From contig LLEY01000086.1 in the NCBI GenBank assembly GCA_001414485.1, positions 124,001 through 188,000 on the forward strand: a stretch of DNA of 64,000 nt. Direction: 5' to 3'. Every line of letters starts with the position of its first letter. The first letter of the stretch is position 1. The notes beneath the pieces were generated by a model that worked only from the letters and a program-made list of their open reading frames with translations, did no database searches and had not been told where the DNA came from. Positions 23,832 through 34,377 of the stretch are shown here, in pieces. A program made the translations under genes and the position numbers. This DNA is from Calycina herbarum (lineage: Eukaryota; Ascomycota; Leotiomycetes; Helotiales; Pezizellaceae).

Positions 23832-24430
23832 ATGCATTTCACCAAAGCAATCGTTGCAGTAGCGGCACTTTTCATCACTTCCACCGCCGGTCTTCCAGTA
23901 ACCACTGCGGATCGCATTACAGAGGGAGTCAACAATGGAACCGGTGTTGTGACTGTTCCAATACAGAGAAGACCTTGGTCTAGCGGCCACAACCATTTCC
24001 CGCCCATTTCACCGTAAGCAATTCTACTCTCAAAACTCTATTTTAGAGTACCCGGAAAATGTATACTAATACGCCAGTAGAAGCGAGTGGGAAGCAGCAA
24101 TATACAATGGAATAAGCCAGAGATGGCCGGGTCATAACCGCCATAACGATAATCTCGCACCCATTCTCACGTGAGCAGCCATATCCCTCCCTTCTCATGT
24201 GAAGAGACTAACTTTCGAGTAGAAGAGCGATAGCTACCAAGGAAGATTCCGCGAAGAAAATTGAGCCTAGGGGTAAACAACCTTGGTGGTGTCGTATGTT
24301 TAAACACCCTTTGACAACGAAATAGCGTATGTTATGCTAATTGGTTTTTGTAGGTTTGGCCGCTCCTATTTTTAATTTCAAGTCTTGTTCAATGACAGTA
24401 CCGACCGGGACATTGAGGGAGTACTATTAA
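23832..24430 (+). CDS. Small secreted protein with repeated W..GHN..PI motif
   Basis: I do not recognise the family. Four exons (23832-24013, 24081-24170, 24223-24293, 24354-24430) join in frame to 139 aa. The N-terminal signal peptide is clear (MHFTKAIVAVAALFITSTAG). A short propeptide-like segment ends QRR. Then come two related stretches, RPWSSGHNHFPPIS and QRWPGHNRHNDNLAPIL, and a weaker third, KQPWWCRLAAPIFNF. Exon 2 is symmetric (phase 2 at both ends), and its upstream and downstream acceptors look alike (GTAGAAGCGA versus GTAGAAGAGCGA), so exon duplication is plausible. Splice sites are good (GTAAGC, GTGAGC, GTATGT), which supports a real gene. It may be an effector or a processed peptide precursor; neither is proven. 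Confidence 0.6.
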
Positions 24431-25370
24431 TTCAGATGGGTTTGTGGTTGTGGCGGGGTTAATGGGTTTGTGGGGGGCGTTATTTGTTTAGATTAAATTG
24501 GGTTGTGTTGGGTATACCATTGTTTGGAATAATTGGATCTTGCTGATGGAATAAATAACTAATTGTTTCAATGCATTTTTGACTTTTATGTTCGTCATCT
24601 CATCTGCATCTCATCTCTTTTCTGCTTTGTCCGGTAGTCCACTTTCCCTCAACCTCCTTCCCCATACTATCCCTCCCCCCCTTAACTGTCTGTCATGTGC
24701 AAGGGTAGTTTGGCTGTGAAAATGTCTGTGCGTCTACAGACAGTTAAGTGGGGATAGTACCAAGTTTAAATCTCCGGAAACCTCCCCACAAATTCGTATC
24801 CATCGTTCTTAGATTTGGCGATTTGATCTTTTGTTATGAATCTGATCAGCGATTTGTTTCAATTTTTCAACAAAACTTTGTTTTTTTATCGCAAAAGAAA
24901 CAAACAAAAGACCAATGTTGCCGAGGCAAAATACTCGTACCTGCAGCGGGTATTTAGCGTGCTAGGATTAATCCAGCGGGGAAATATATCCGGGGTAATC
25001 CAAGGATTATTTTTAGGGCAGACTGGCAATTCGATTCGGCATATCAAGTGCTTACAGAAAGTTTTGCGACACTTGGAGGCCCCACAGATCTCCTCCAATT
25101 TGAGATTATCTCAAGGACAAATCGAGGTCAAGTCGAATCACAGGTTTTCCAGGGAAGACCGGCAAATCTCTCACCCCGCTCGCAGATTCATGGCTGATCC
25201 CTGGGGTCTATTCGAGATGTCCGCCTATACTTGGCAGTGGGCAAATTTCTCTTCCTATTTGAATGCAGCTCTGCTGTTTTTGGGATTCGTCTTCTTTCTC
25301 TTTCTCTCACTCGCTTGGTTCGCTGAGGTCAGGAAGGAAATAAGCTTTCCTTCATCACTTTCTTTTCAAT
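24431..25370. other. Intergenic, nothing recognised
   Basis: One open frame (24836-25462) crosses into the esterase gene in another frame and has no motif. A TGTCTGT-like inverted pair surrounds 24690-24750 (CTTAACTGTCTGT and ACAGACAGTTAAG), a possible hairpin of about 13 bp arms. Confidence 0.45.
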
Positions 25371-27379
25371 ATGAAATTTCTCGTTCCTTTTTTGGCTGTT
25401 GGGGTTTGTGCTTCGACTTCCGACTTACTTTCTCCAAGACAGGATGTAGGGGCTGTCGGTGAAGCTTCTTGTGCTGAGATTGGGAAGAATCTTGGTATTG
25501 AGAATGTGACTGTTAATTTTGCCCAGGTAAGTGGCGCTGGTGTAGTTTCGAAAAGGATAAATGCTAATTTAGAACAAGTATCTTCCTGCGGGCTCGAATA
25601 TTTCACTGACGAGTGATTTCAATCTCTCAACTTGTGGTTATACATATGTTGTCAACCCTGTGGAAATGTGTCGCCTTGCTATGAGAGTTGACACTAGCAA
25701 TCGAAGTGGTGAGTTGAAAACTGACATTATTGCCTTTTTGTTCATATGGACAGTACTAATTTTCTTGTTAGAACTTACCCTCGAAGCATGGCTTCCTACA
25801 AACTGGGCTGGTCGCTTCTTGAGTACCGGCAATGGTGGTGTGAGTGGTTGTATTCAATGTATGCATTCTCAACGCTCCCAAAGAGGGCCATTGTTTTTCT
25901 AACTTCAATCTAGATTCCGACCTCGCATACACCGTTGGGCTAGGCTTTGCAACAGTTGGTAATTAGACCCTCTAGTTCATTGTTTAAAGCCCTCTTTAAC
26001 TTTGATAGGTGCCAACAACGGCCACAATGGTACATCCGGCCTGGCATTCTACAACAATCCCGATGTCGTTCAAGACTTTGCCGAGAGAAGTCTTCATTCC
26101 GGTGTTGTGATCGGTAAACAAATCACAGAGAAATACTACGGTAGCGCTCATAAGAAATCATACTATCTTGGATGTTCGACAGGTGGTCGTCAAGGTTTCA
26201 AATCGGTTCAAACCTACCCCGAGGACTTTGATGGTGTGGTTGCTGGTGCCCCGGCTTTCGCTTTCGCTAACCTCACAGCTTGGTCCGGTAAGAAATACAG
26301 ACCTCTTCTGGTTTCGCAAAATTAACATTTACCAGGTCAATTCTACACGATATTTGGAAACGCAGGTGACGCATCTTACGTCCCACTAGCTCTCTGGCCA
26401 AACATCCATGCTGAGGTCCTTGCCCAATGCGATGGAATTGACGGAGTCGTTGATGGAATCATTGAAGATCCCTCTCTGTGTCAATTCAGACCAGAATCCA
26501 TGCTCTGTTCTTCAACTGCTACCAACTCCACCTCGTGCTTGACAGGCGCACAAGTCAGCGCTGTAAGAGAAGCTTACACCGATTATTATGGTGTCGGTGG
26601 AAGTCTCATTTATCCAAGAATGCAGCCCGGAAGTGAGATACTTTCAGGCTTCATTCTTTATACCAATGGCGCTTTCCCGTATACAGCAGATTGGTTCAGA
26701 TATGTGGTTTATAGTAAGTCAAGCCGCTTCTCCATCGTAAGAACCATCTTAACGGAAAACTAGACGACCCAAGCTGGGATCCAGCAACCTTCGACATTGA
26801 CGATGCAGCTGTTGCCGCAGCACAAAATCCGTTCAACATTCAAACCTGGGAAGGAGATCTCTCCGCCTTCAAGAACCGTGGAGGTAAGGTCCTTGCTTAT
26901 CATGGTCTTATGGATCCTATCATATCCAGTGAAAACTCGCCTCGTTACTATAATCACGTCTCTCGAACTATGGGTTTGAATTCTAATGAGCTCGACGAGT
27001 TTTACCGCCTCTTCCGCGTTTCTGGTATGGGTCACTGTAGCGATGGAGATGGTGCAAGTTTCTTGGGTCAACAAGGTCCTTCTGTCAGCGAGTTGGATAG
27101 CCAGAATAATGTGTTGTTGAGAATGGTTGATTGGGTTGAGAATGGAAATGGACCAGAGACTATTACGGGGACGAAATATGTTAACGTACGTTGGCCCCCT
27201 CACCTTCTCCATTCAAGCTGAGAAACACACGAGAACATTGCTAACATGTTGCTCCACAATAGAATGACAAAGCTCAAGGCGTTAGCCTCGTTCGCAATCA
27301 CTGCAAGTACCCATTACGAAACGTTTGCATCGATCCAGCAAATTACACCAAAGCTGAAGCGTGGAGTTGCGTTGTTTGA
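25371..27379 (+). CDS. Tannase/feruloyl esterase, secreted
   Basis: Extracellular alpha/beta-hydrolase of the tannase family, which releases gallic or ferulic acids from plant polyphenols and cell-wall polysaccharides. Eight exons fit in frame: 25371-25526, 25579-25708, 25772-25858, 25914-25958, 26009-26287, 26336-26713, 26764-27185 and 27263-27379. They give 537 aa, typical for the family. The signal peptide is about 1-17 (MKFLVPFLAVGVCAST). The CS-D-HC arrangement is visible: Cys195-Ser196 in GCSTGG, Asp409 in YHGLMDP and His449-Cys450 in GMGHCSDG. A lid-type calcium-loop phrase DGIDGVVDGIIEDP lies in the middle. The exact substrate (tannin or feruloyl ester) cannot be read from sequence. 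Confidence 0.92.
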
Positions 27380-29459
27380 AACGAGAAATAGAGATTCAGA
27401 GAACAGGTGCGGAAGTGCGTTTCAATTCTGACGGGAGTACATATTTCCAGGATGGTTTTTGGTAAAAGGAAATAGGTCAAGGAAAATAAAAAGATATTAA
27501 TCAATCTCAAGATCGGTCTTTCTCCCCCCTGACGTCGACTTGATTTGATTACAGGAGAGAGTTAACGAGGTGGCCCCTACCCTCTTACGCTCGCGATAAG
27601 CATACCCTACTATTTCGGAAGTGAGAAGACACAAACCTGCCTTCTCCATTCTTGTTGGTTTGTTTTTGGTGGGTGTTTTGAGGTGAGAAAATGTGAGAGG
27701 TGTAGTTGCTAGTTCTGGGAACTGTTGGGTTACTCGCATGTTACTCGTGAGTAGCTCGTGACGCAAGTTAATTGACAGCTTACTCATTATTGAGTTGGGG
27801 GCCAAAAATGTTACGAGTAAGCTATAGATTTGCGAGTAGCCCATAGATTACTTGCGAGATAATGGACGCCTTACTCACGAGTAACTCGTGGCTTACTCCT
27901 GGAAAACCGAGCAACACACCAGCATAGCTAAAACATTCTTGGGGAATAAATTTCAGGTGTCAATGAGTAAAGAGTACTAATAGAGGCCTTCTTTTCTTTC
28001 CCGTACTCCGTATGTAAGCCCGCCCTATCATCTGTTGATACTCTGCCTCTTAGTCCACCGTGAAAACGCGATACAACAAGTTGCCGCTTTCATCTTCCTA
28101 CACGGCATTAATATCTTCCCCCAGAGCCTTGAGCCCCGTAGGAGTTAATTTTGATAGTACTGGCAAGGTTGGCATCGCGGAAGAGGCTGGCAGCGGACGA
28201 GTAATCGATGAGGGGGAGTATGAGAAGTGCAGAAGCGGTCGAATTCAAGAGATGATTAATGTTACGTGAAAGGTCGCATGCAACTGAAGGCTGCTCTGTG
28301 TTTCTGTCGACACCGGTTTCCACAGCTCTTCCCGCAGTTGGAACGGTGAAGTCTGCCCAGACTTATTAGATTATTTCAATCAACATTGTCGTCAGGCCAC
28401 CCCCCCGTGGAAGGGAACCCGAGGGTTACTCGCAACTAGTCGTGATTGGGACGTGGGTCTCAACATGAACCAGCACAGTTGGCGAGAAAGGAGCGAGCAA
28501 CCCAGACTAACAACATTCGACCCACACTCTGGATGGAGACCAGGGGTCGTGCCTTCCCTTATCGCTCTCGTCGTGGTACCTACTTAGGTAGGTAGGTAGT
28601 AGCGCGAGTTTTGATCGAGACAAGAGGGAAGGATCGACCCTGACCAATGTCGAGGCAGCAGACTTGAAGGGCGTGAGAGAGCGGCCTCTTGTGCTCTCGG
28701 AAAAATACGATATTTCGAGGGTAGTCTACCGTGTCGGTGCAAAGTGCCACCAGGCCTGGCCACTGCATTGATGTGCCACCACCTGAGTGAGACGAGAATA
28801 TTGGATATTCAATGGGTGCGTCAAGGTGTGGTGGTGTTTATGGAATTGGGTAGAAATTCGGAAGCGGAGACGCTGATCGCGAGGTGGCGGAAGATTTATG
28901 CTTCGGACGGTTTAGCAAACGGTCACCAATCTTCAACAGAGACTCCTTAGTCGCTAATAATGATACGCGGTAAAATTACAAGAAGAACTAGTGAGCCATG
29001 CCTTTTGTGGCTGACATTGAGGTGAGTGGGCTTGTGAGGACTGAGTAATTCGAAAAATAAGAACAATTGAGATAATTATATTGTTGCTTGTTCGAAGAAT
29101 TCTGGCACAATACACATTGGCGGGTGCTCATAGAACGGTGGCTAAAGACTCATACACTCGAATAAACTTCAATAAAAAGATATTCTAAAAGTTTAGGAAA
29201 ACATATTAGTGAGTTGAGGTATTCGAATCTCGTTTGCAAAATTCAATTTTCCGGGATAATTGGGAAAATATAATTATATGAAGTAAGTTCCGCTAACGTG
29301 GAGTACGAATGGTGATTGCAAGTCGCAAACAAACCGTTCTGGAACCATGTTCATAGAATTTTCTTCTGCGAACGTTTTTAGTACAATAGAAGTACATAAA
29401 TACAAATCAAACATATACTAAAAAATCAAACCTTGAACACCCGGGTAGGACAAATCGAA
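27380..29459. other. 2-kb gene-free region with repeats
   Basis: Contains the AGTAAGC-type repeat at 27715-27900 and a CCTACTTAGGTAGGTAGGTAG run near 28579. Open frames at 27497-27844 and 28580-28950 lack family signatures. From about 29050 the sequence is AT-rich. Confidence 0.45.
27715..27900. repeat. Second copy of the TTACTCG/AGTAAGC repeat type
   Basis: Repeated TTACTCG, GAGTAAC and GAGTAAGC words on both strands, including GGGGGCCAAAAATGTTACG, which echoes GGGGGCCAAAAGC in the 10.7-kb array. Also contains ACTCGTGAGTAGCTCGTG and ACTCACGAGTAACTCGTG. Confidence 0.6.
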
Positions 29460-32400
29460 CTACGAGCCAGCCACACTTGAAGCCATTTGCGATATCCGCT
29501 TCTCCGCCCTTTCTCTATGCTCTTTGTTCTTGAGATGCTCTTCGAAATCTCCAACAGTCTCTTCAGGTCCAGGGGTATATAGTTTCCCCGGACAGTCCTG
29601 GCAACGAACCCGAGGAAGGAACATGAACTCTATATTGCCTGATGAGAATTAGCACATGTTCATCCTCAATTGTGCAAGAATTTTAAGTACCTTTACCTGG
29701 AGCTCCCCACCCAGGAACGATCCCAGGAGCAAGCAATCCTGTATTTTTGTGTACTGCAGAATATTTCATGACAGACCCAAAGCTTGCCTGAGGATATTTT
29801 CGTCCGAGTACTTTGAGCGCGCCGGTGAGCCATTTAGGGGCTGGAGGCTGTTCCGTATATCAGCCGCATATCAAAATCAACAAAACGAATGAGACTTACA
29901 GTTTGAGGTGGCCTTTGGCGTGCAGTGGGGGGGATGGTCTCTTGTAGCTGCTTGCTAGTTGGTGTCGGAGCCAGAGAAGCATCCACAAAATCCGAACTAG
30001 GAAGATTCTCACCACGCGTTCGCTTTGGTAATTGGAATCCATCTGGTGCAGCAGAGGATCCAAGTTGAGTAGAATTATCACCTAAAGCGGTGATGTAGGT
30101 TCGTTTAGCCGGTGCAACAGTTTGGTGGAGAGAATTGGTTTGCAGAGGGCCGGGTGCCGGTAGAGCACTAAAAAAAGGAAAGTCATTTTTGGAGGTGAGA
30201 TTGAAGATCTCGGTAAATGAAGTCGGTGGTGTTGGGGAGATGGCCTTTAAAGACTTCATTTTAAAGTAATCGTCTCCTAGCACTTTTACCAGAATATTCC
30301 CGTTGATTGAGGCAATTGCCTCCCTGTGTTTATTGGTACTCTGCTCCCATATGTCGTGTTCTCTGTGCGTTTTCCGAATCTGATAGTCTTGACTGTAGAA
30401 GCGATAAAAAATGACCAAGTCATCTCGAATGTGGTTCTTCAAACGCTCTTCAATATGCAAGAGTTCATCAGAATACTTGCTGTATTCCCTCATTTTTTCG
30501 CTTGGATGGGCCAAGAAATCGTCAAGAACCATACAAGCTGCACACCCACACCCACAAGCCACCAACACAAGGTGGGGAGACACAACAAGCTATGTATAGA
30601 CTGAGAATGTCCCTAACCAGACCATGAATCGCAGAGGGTATTAGGATGAACTTATTTAGCTTGCCTCACGACAAGCACTGGTGGTCAAACGTATCAATCA
30701 TTTCCCGTACGAATGGCAGGAAGGAGCCTTCGATGTGTGCAGGTGTGACAAACATAGCCGATGCAGAAATTTTCGAGGTCAGTTGGAGCAGTAATTGTGT
30801 AGAACCAACCTAAAAGCAGAGGCGTAAAAGTTTGGTAAGAGCACGATGCTGCTCTGGAGTTTTGCCTACGACTAGACCAGAGGTCGATCTAAACTTGTGA
30901 ATGAATCTTTTGAGTACATGTCTCTGAAAGGGTCTGGTCTTTGGAGGATGGCCTAGATCAATGCATCGAATAAACGCCTCGGTCATTTCAACAACTTCCA
31001 TATTTCTCCAACATATATCGAGCGAACTAGGAAAGTCAGCAGGCATCATACATAGATCAACCTTCTACTTGCCTCTTATACAATGAATCACATGTGAACC
31101 ATGCGCTTGTAATATATGCCAATCGTATACCATCACATGAGGAGACCAATTCCAGAGTGTTGAGGGCAGTTTGATATTGGATTTCAACCCAGGCTTTGTT
31201 TTGAATGTATTTTTCAATTTTTCTTATTGCGACACAGCGTTCGTGGAAGCTGGGTATCTCCAGCAACTGAGACTCTAGACTTGAAGTAGTTAGTAAAGTT
31301 TCAGTTTCTGTGATAGCTACTTGCCTCGAGTAGAGAAACTTGTCTCCATATTTCAACCTGGACGAATATGAGGCCTCGAAGGCCCCTGGGCTTTCAAATA
31401 GAATAGGAAGTGCTCGTACAAATATACTTTTGTCGCCGAGGTAAGCGGTGACTTTAACCAGCCAGATAAAAGCATTGAGATTTTTGGAGATTTTACCAAC
31501 TGTCCAAGCAGTCCTTGAAAACACCATTTCACAAATTTGTTGCGTTTCCTCCCGGTCAAATTTATCACCACTATAGTTTCCTACCTCACAAAAGGCTTAT
31601 AAGTATTCAGCAATATTTTGAAACCCGGTGAATTTACTGTGGGTGTCCCAGGGAGGAGGAAATCTTGGGCCGTAGAAAAAAATGATCTTTTTCTCCAAGG
31701 GTACAAGCATCAGGACCTAAAGTGCATCAGTGAGAGTGTTGCGTTATGACACGAGCCTGGTACTGACATTTTTATGAGTCAATCTAACAGATCCACCATT
31801 CGTGTCAAAATAATGTTTGTCTGGAGTCGTTCTTGAATCGTCATCGGGCAGGTACTGGATGATATCTTGCTTGCGAAAGTACTCGTAGTACCTCGTAAGT
31901 ATGGGGAGCGCCAGCCCGCCGAACGTGTTGAAATTGCATAGTTCCAACCTGTTGGCGTGGTATTGACCATTTCGGGAATCGTCTCTAGCCAAGACTCTTT
32001 GGCCGCCTGTCACTACCTCTCGGTTGAGGGTGGCGTTGCACACAAACAGACTTGTTTCTCGACAGGCTGTTCTCAATTTACGCACGGCTAATTCGCTCAC
32101 ACCATCCGTCAAGCAAATCATAATCCTGTAGCTGGATTGCTTGAATTGCTTTACCCAACTATTCAGTATTCGTTGAAGCTGGGCAGGATCCTGAGCGGAT
32201 TGATGGCAGAAAAAGTTTTCTCGGAGATTTTAGAACACAATGAGTAACGAATAACAAGTCTATGACCAGATGCGAAAATGGAGCTCGTCGGCACCACATC
32301 CTTGTACTAGCAAATCATTAACTGAATTCATCTATATTTATCTTAGAGAGCCAGTTACCCAAGCAGAACAAGAGCAGTCATATGCAGAAGTGTCTCTCGT

Positions 32401-33189
32401 ATTGAGTGTTTGCTTTCTACCGTCGTACTCCAGAGTGGCTTCCATATCAGAACGCCCCGAAGGGAGGGCTACGTCTAAAGTTCCAGCGATGTTGTGGCGA
32501 TCGTCAACCCTGTCCCAAATTCAGATCAGCGGTTTGGTCAGCACGGTATAAACAAACAACTAGGGGCAAAATACCGTTGGCTTGATTGGACCACGCCACC
32601 AGGTCCATAAAGAATCAAGCTTGCCTTTTCGACGTCAATTCTTATGGCATCAACATGGAGAGCTTCGGTATTCTTACGAATTCCCAAACCAGCGGTAGTT
32701 TTAGCAACGACAGTTGTCATGAAAGTCTGCCAGGCCGGGTTTTCGATTGTCCAATGGCTGGCAGGAATTTTCCAGACTTTTGTGGTCGGTTGAGGGACCT
32801 TTTCTCAGCCATTTTCAGTACTAGCATCCACTTGAAGACTCGCTTCAACTATCCTTTGAACAACATACTCTGATAGTGGAAAACTAATCTTCCCAAAGCC
32901 CTCTATAGTTAATCCTGGATTGGGGGGGTCTTTGAGGACCTCGTGGAAGCCAAAGCTATTCGGGGTCTTCGTGACCTCGTCCAGATGATCACGCAAGCGC
33001 TTCTTTAGCTCGTCAAGAGGGATCAATTCCTCATCCTTGGGTTTTTCCTCGACTGGCAAGGCTTCAACAGCGCCACCAGACGCATTGTAACACTCCTGCT
33101 GCAGAAATCCATCATCGATCACCACACCTTTGACGGCCAACGATGGTGATGGCGCTTCAGAGCCCCTGGCTACAGAAGATGGCATTTTA
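29460..33189 (-). pseudogene. Decayed 2-oxoglutarate-oxygenase-like gene with C-terminal zinc-finger module
   Basis: Starts at MPSSVARGSEAP (33189). The order of segments follows a large fungal family of prolyl-4-hydroxylase-like 2OG proteins: VWKIPASHWTIENPAWQTFM, SLILYGPGGVVQ, IAGTLDVALPSG, CSCSAWYKDVV (joined over a 52-bp GTAACT...TAG intron), GHRLVIRYSL, then long helical repeats and CMVLDDFLAHPSEKMREYS. The frame is broken by TGA at 32805-32807, a one-base shift at the A4 run at 32228-32231, TAA at 31597-31599 and TAG at 30810-30812. The last three exons (30583-29900, 29847-29697, 29638-29460) are intact (337 aa if read alone) and end in CQDCPGKLYTPG...HLKN..H, a C2H2-like finger resembling the C-terminus of fungal Snf5 as I remember it. 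The 3' part could still be a separate live gene. Confidence 0.6.
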
Positions 33190-33797
33190 TTATTGGTCTT
33201 GAGTTCTTCATTGATCTCGTCTGTACCGGGTACCGGGATTTGACCGAAGAAATCTACAAATAGCATTAGCTGGTGTAACATACTAGCAACTACATAATGT
33301 AGAGGCGGGTGAACTTAGACAACACGCCTCCTGGATTTGTAGATATCTCTAGATATGTATGTGAAACAGAAGAGATGGTGTTGTTGAAAACTACTTAACG
33401 CGCTGAATCACGAATATTAAAGGGGGAAAGCGCGACGTGTTTCTCAACCAATTGAGCCACCCTTGCGATGACATAAAAAGCGGCAGTAAATACTTCAAAT
33501 TCGTACCTGCCTACCTTGCCCTCGTTGTTCCATATAAATTATCCTAACCACTTAAATAATTTAAAATTATCCTAGATAGTTGGAAGAAGGAACTTTAATT
33601 GTCCTAGAAAGTTAGAATTATAAAGGGGTTTTACTACCCCTTTTATTGGCCATAGCGAGCGAGGCGAACCACCAAAGCTCGGCTCATTATCGGCATTGGT
33701 GGAAATACCCCGCATCCCCCCACTAAAGCCCACCAGCTCACAAACTTACATATTTTGGAATAAGCAGATGACCGGCATCTTAAAATGGATCTTCAGT

Positions 33798-33906
33798 GCC
33801 TCTATGGCACAGTGGTACTGCGTCGCACTTGTAAATAGTGTAAATTTATTCGAATAAACATTATAACGTCATGCGAAGATCCCCGGTTCAATTCCGGGTG
33901 GAGGCA
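33798..33906 (+). tRNA. tRNA-Thr (anticodon UGU) with 37-nt intron
   Basis: The acceptor stem GCCTCTA pairs with TGGAGGC (one G-U), with discriminator A at 33906. The D stem is GCA/TGC around CAGTGGTAC. The anticodon arm is TCGCA-CTTGTAA-TGCGA with anticodon TGT. A 37-nt insert lies after position 37, the canonical place for eukaryotic tRNA introns. The T arm is CCCGG-TTCAATT-CCGGG. A T6 run at 33915-33920 is the Pol III terminator. The mature tRNA closely follows the pattern of yeast tRNA-Thr. Confidence 0.92.
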
Positions 33907-33914
33907 ATCAAAGG

Positions 33915-33920
33915 TTTTTT
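33915..33920 (+). terminator. RNA polymerase III T6 terminator
   Basis: Six T residues nine bases after the tRNA-Thr 3' end. Confidence 0.85.
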
Positions 33921-34377
33921 AAAAGTCCTTTTGGCAGTTTTTTACTTTCTTTTTTTATAACTTCGGTCGATTAATTATAGAGATCTGCGAAAGGGGGGGA
34001 GGGGGGAGATGGTAGAGACAATAGCTTTGCCTCCTCCGAAACTCTTTCTTGTGCTGGCCTTTGTTTTTCTGTCAGCTTCCGCTGAGTGTTAGCTGGAATG
34101 GTGGTTTTGTGTATCACGTGACCTGGGAGTCTCATAAGTTGGAAGGAGAATCAGGCACTATTATTTTTTGTTTTTATCTTTTTGGCTGCCTCACCTCTTT
34201 TCCGCGACTATAGTCCTCCCACTTCCGCTAGCCCCTTCAGTTGTTTTCATGATACAGAAGAAGAAAAAGTGCAAGGCAATTTGTTCATTCGCCAATAACT
34301 AACCCTGGGTATCTACGAAGTAATCTACCAACTAAACCGCCAAATTCCTACTATCCCATTCCTCCTCTCCTATCTCA

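Larger units (their letters stand above)
33190..34377. other. Intergenic with a tRNA gene
   Basis: Besides tRNA-Thr, holds AT-rich sequence at 33530-33640 with two related TTATCCTA/TTGTCCTAGA words and a GCGAGCGAGGCGAACC segment near 33655. No coding sequence seen. Confidence 0.5.

Noticed and set aside
24660..24760. Inverted pair CTTAACTGTCTGT / ACAGACAGTTAAG as a transposon end
   Set aside because: Arms are short and only about 45 bp apart; no element between them and no target duplication seen. Kept only as a note in the intergenic entry.
27497..27844. 115-codon minus-strand frame downstream of the tannase gene
   Set aside because: Runs into the repeat-rich segment and has no motif.
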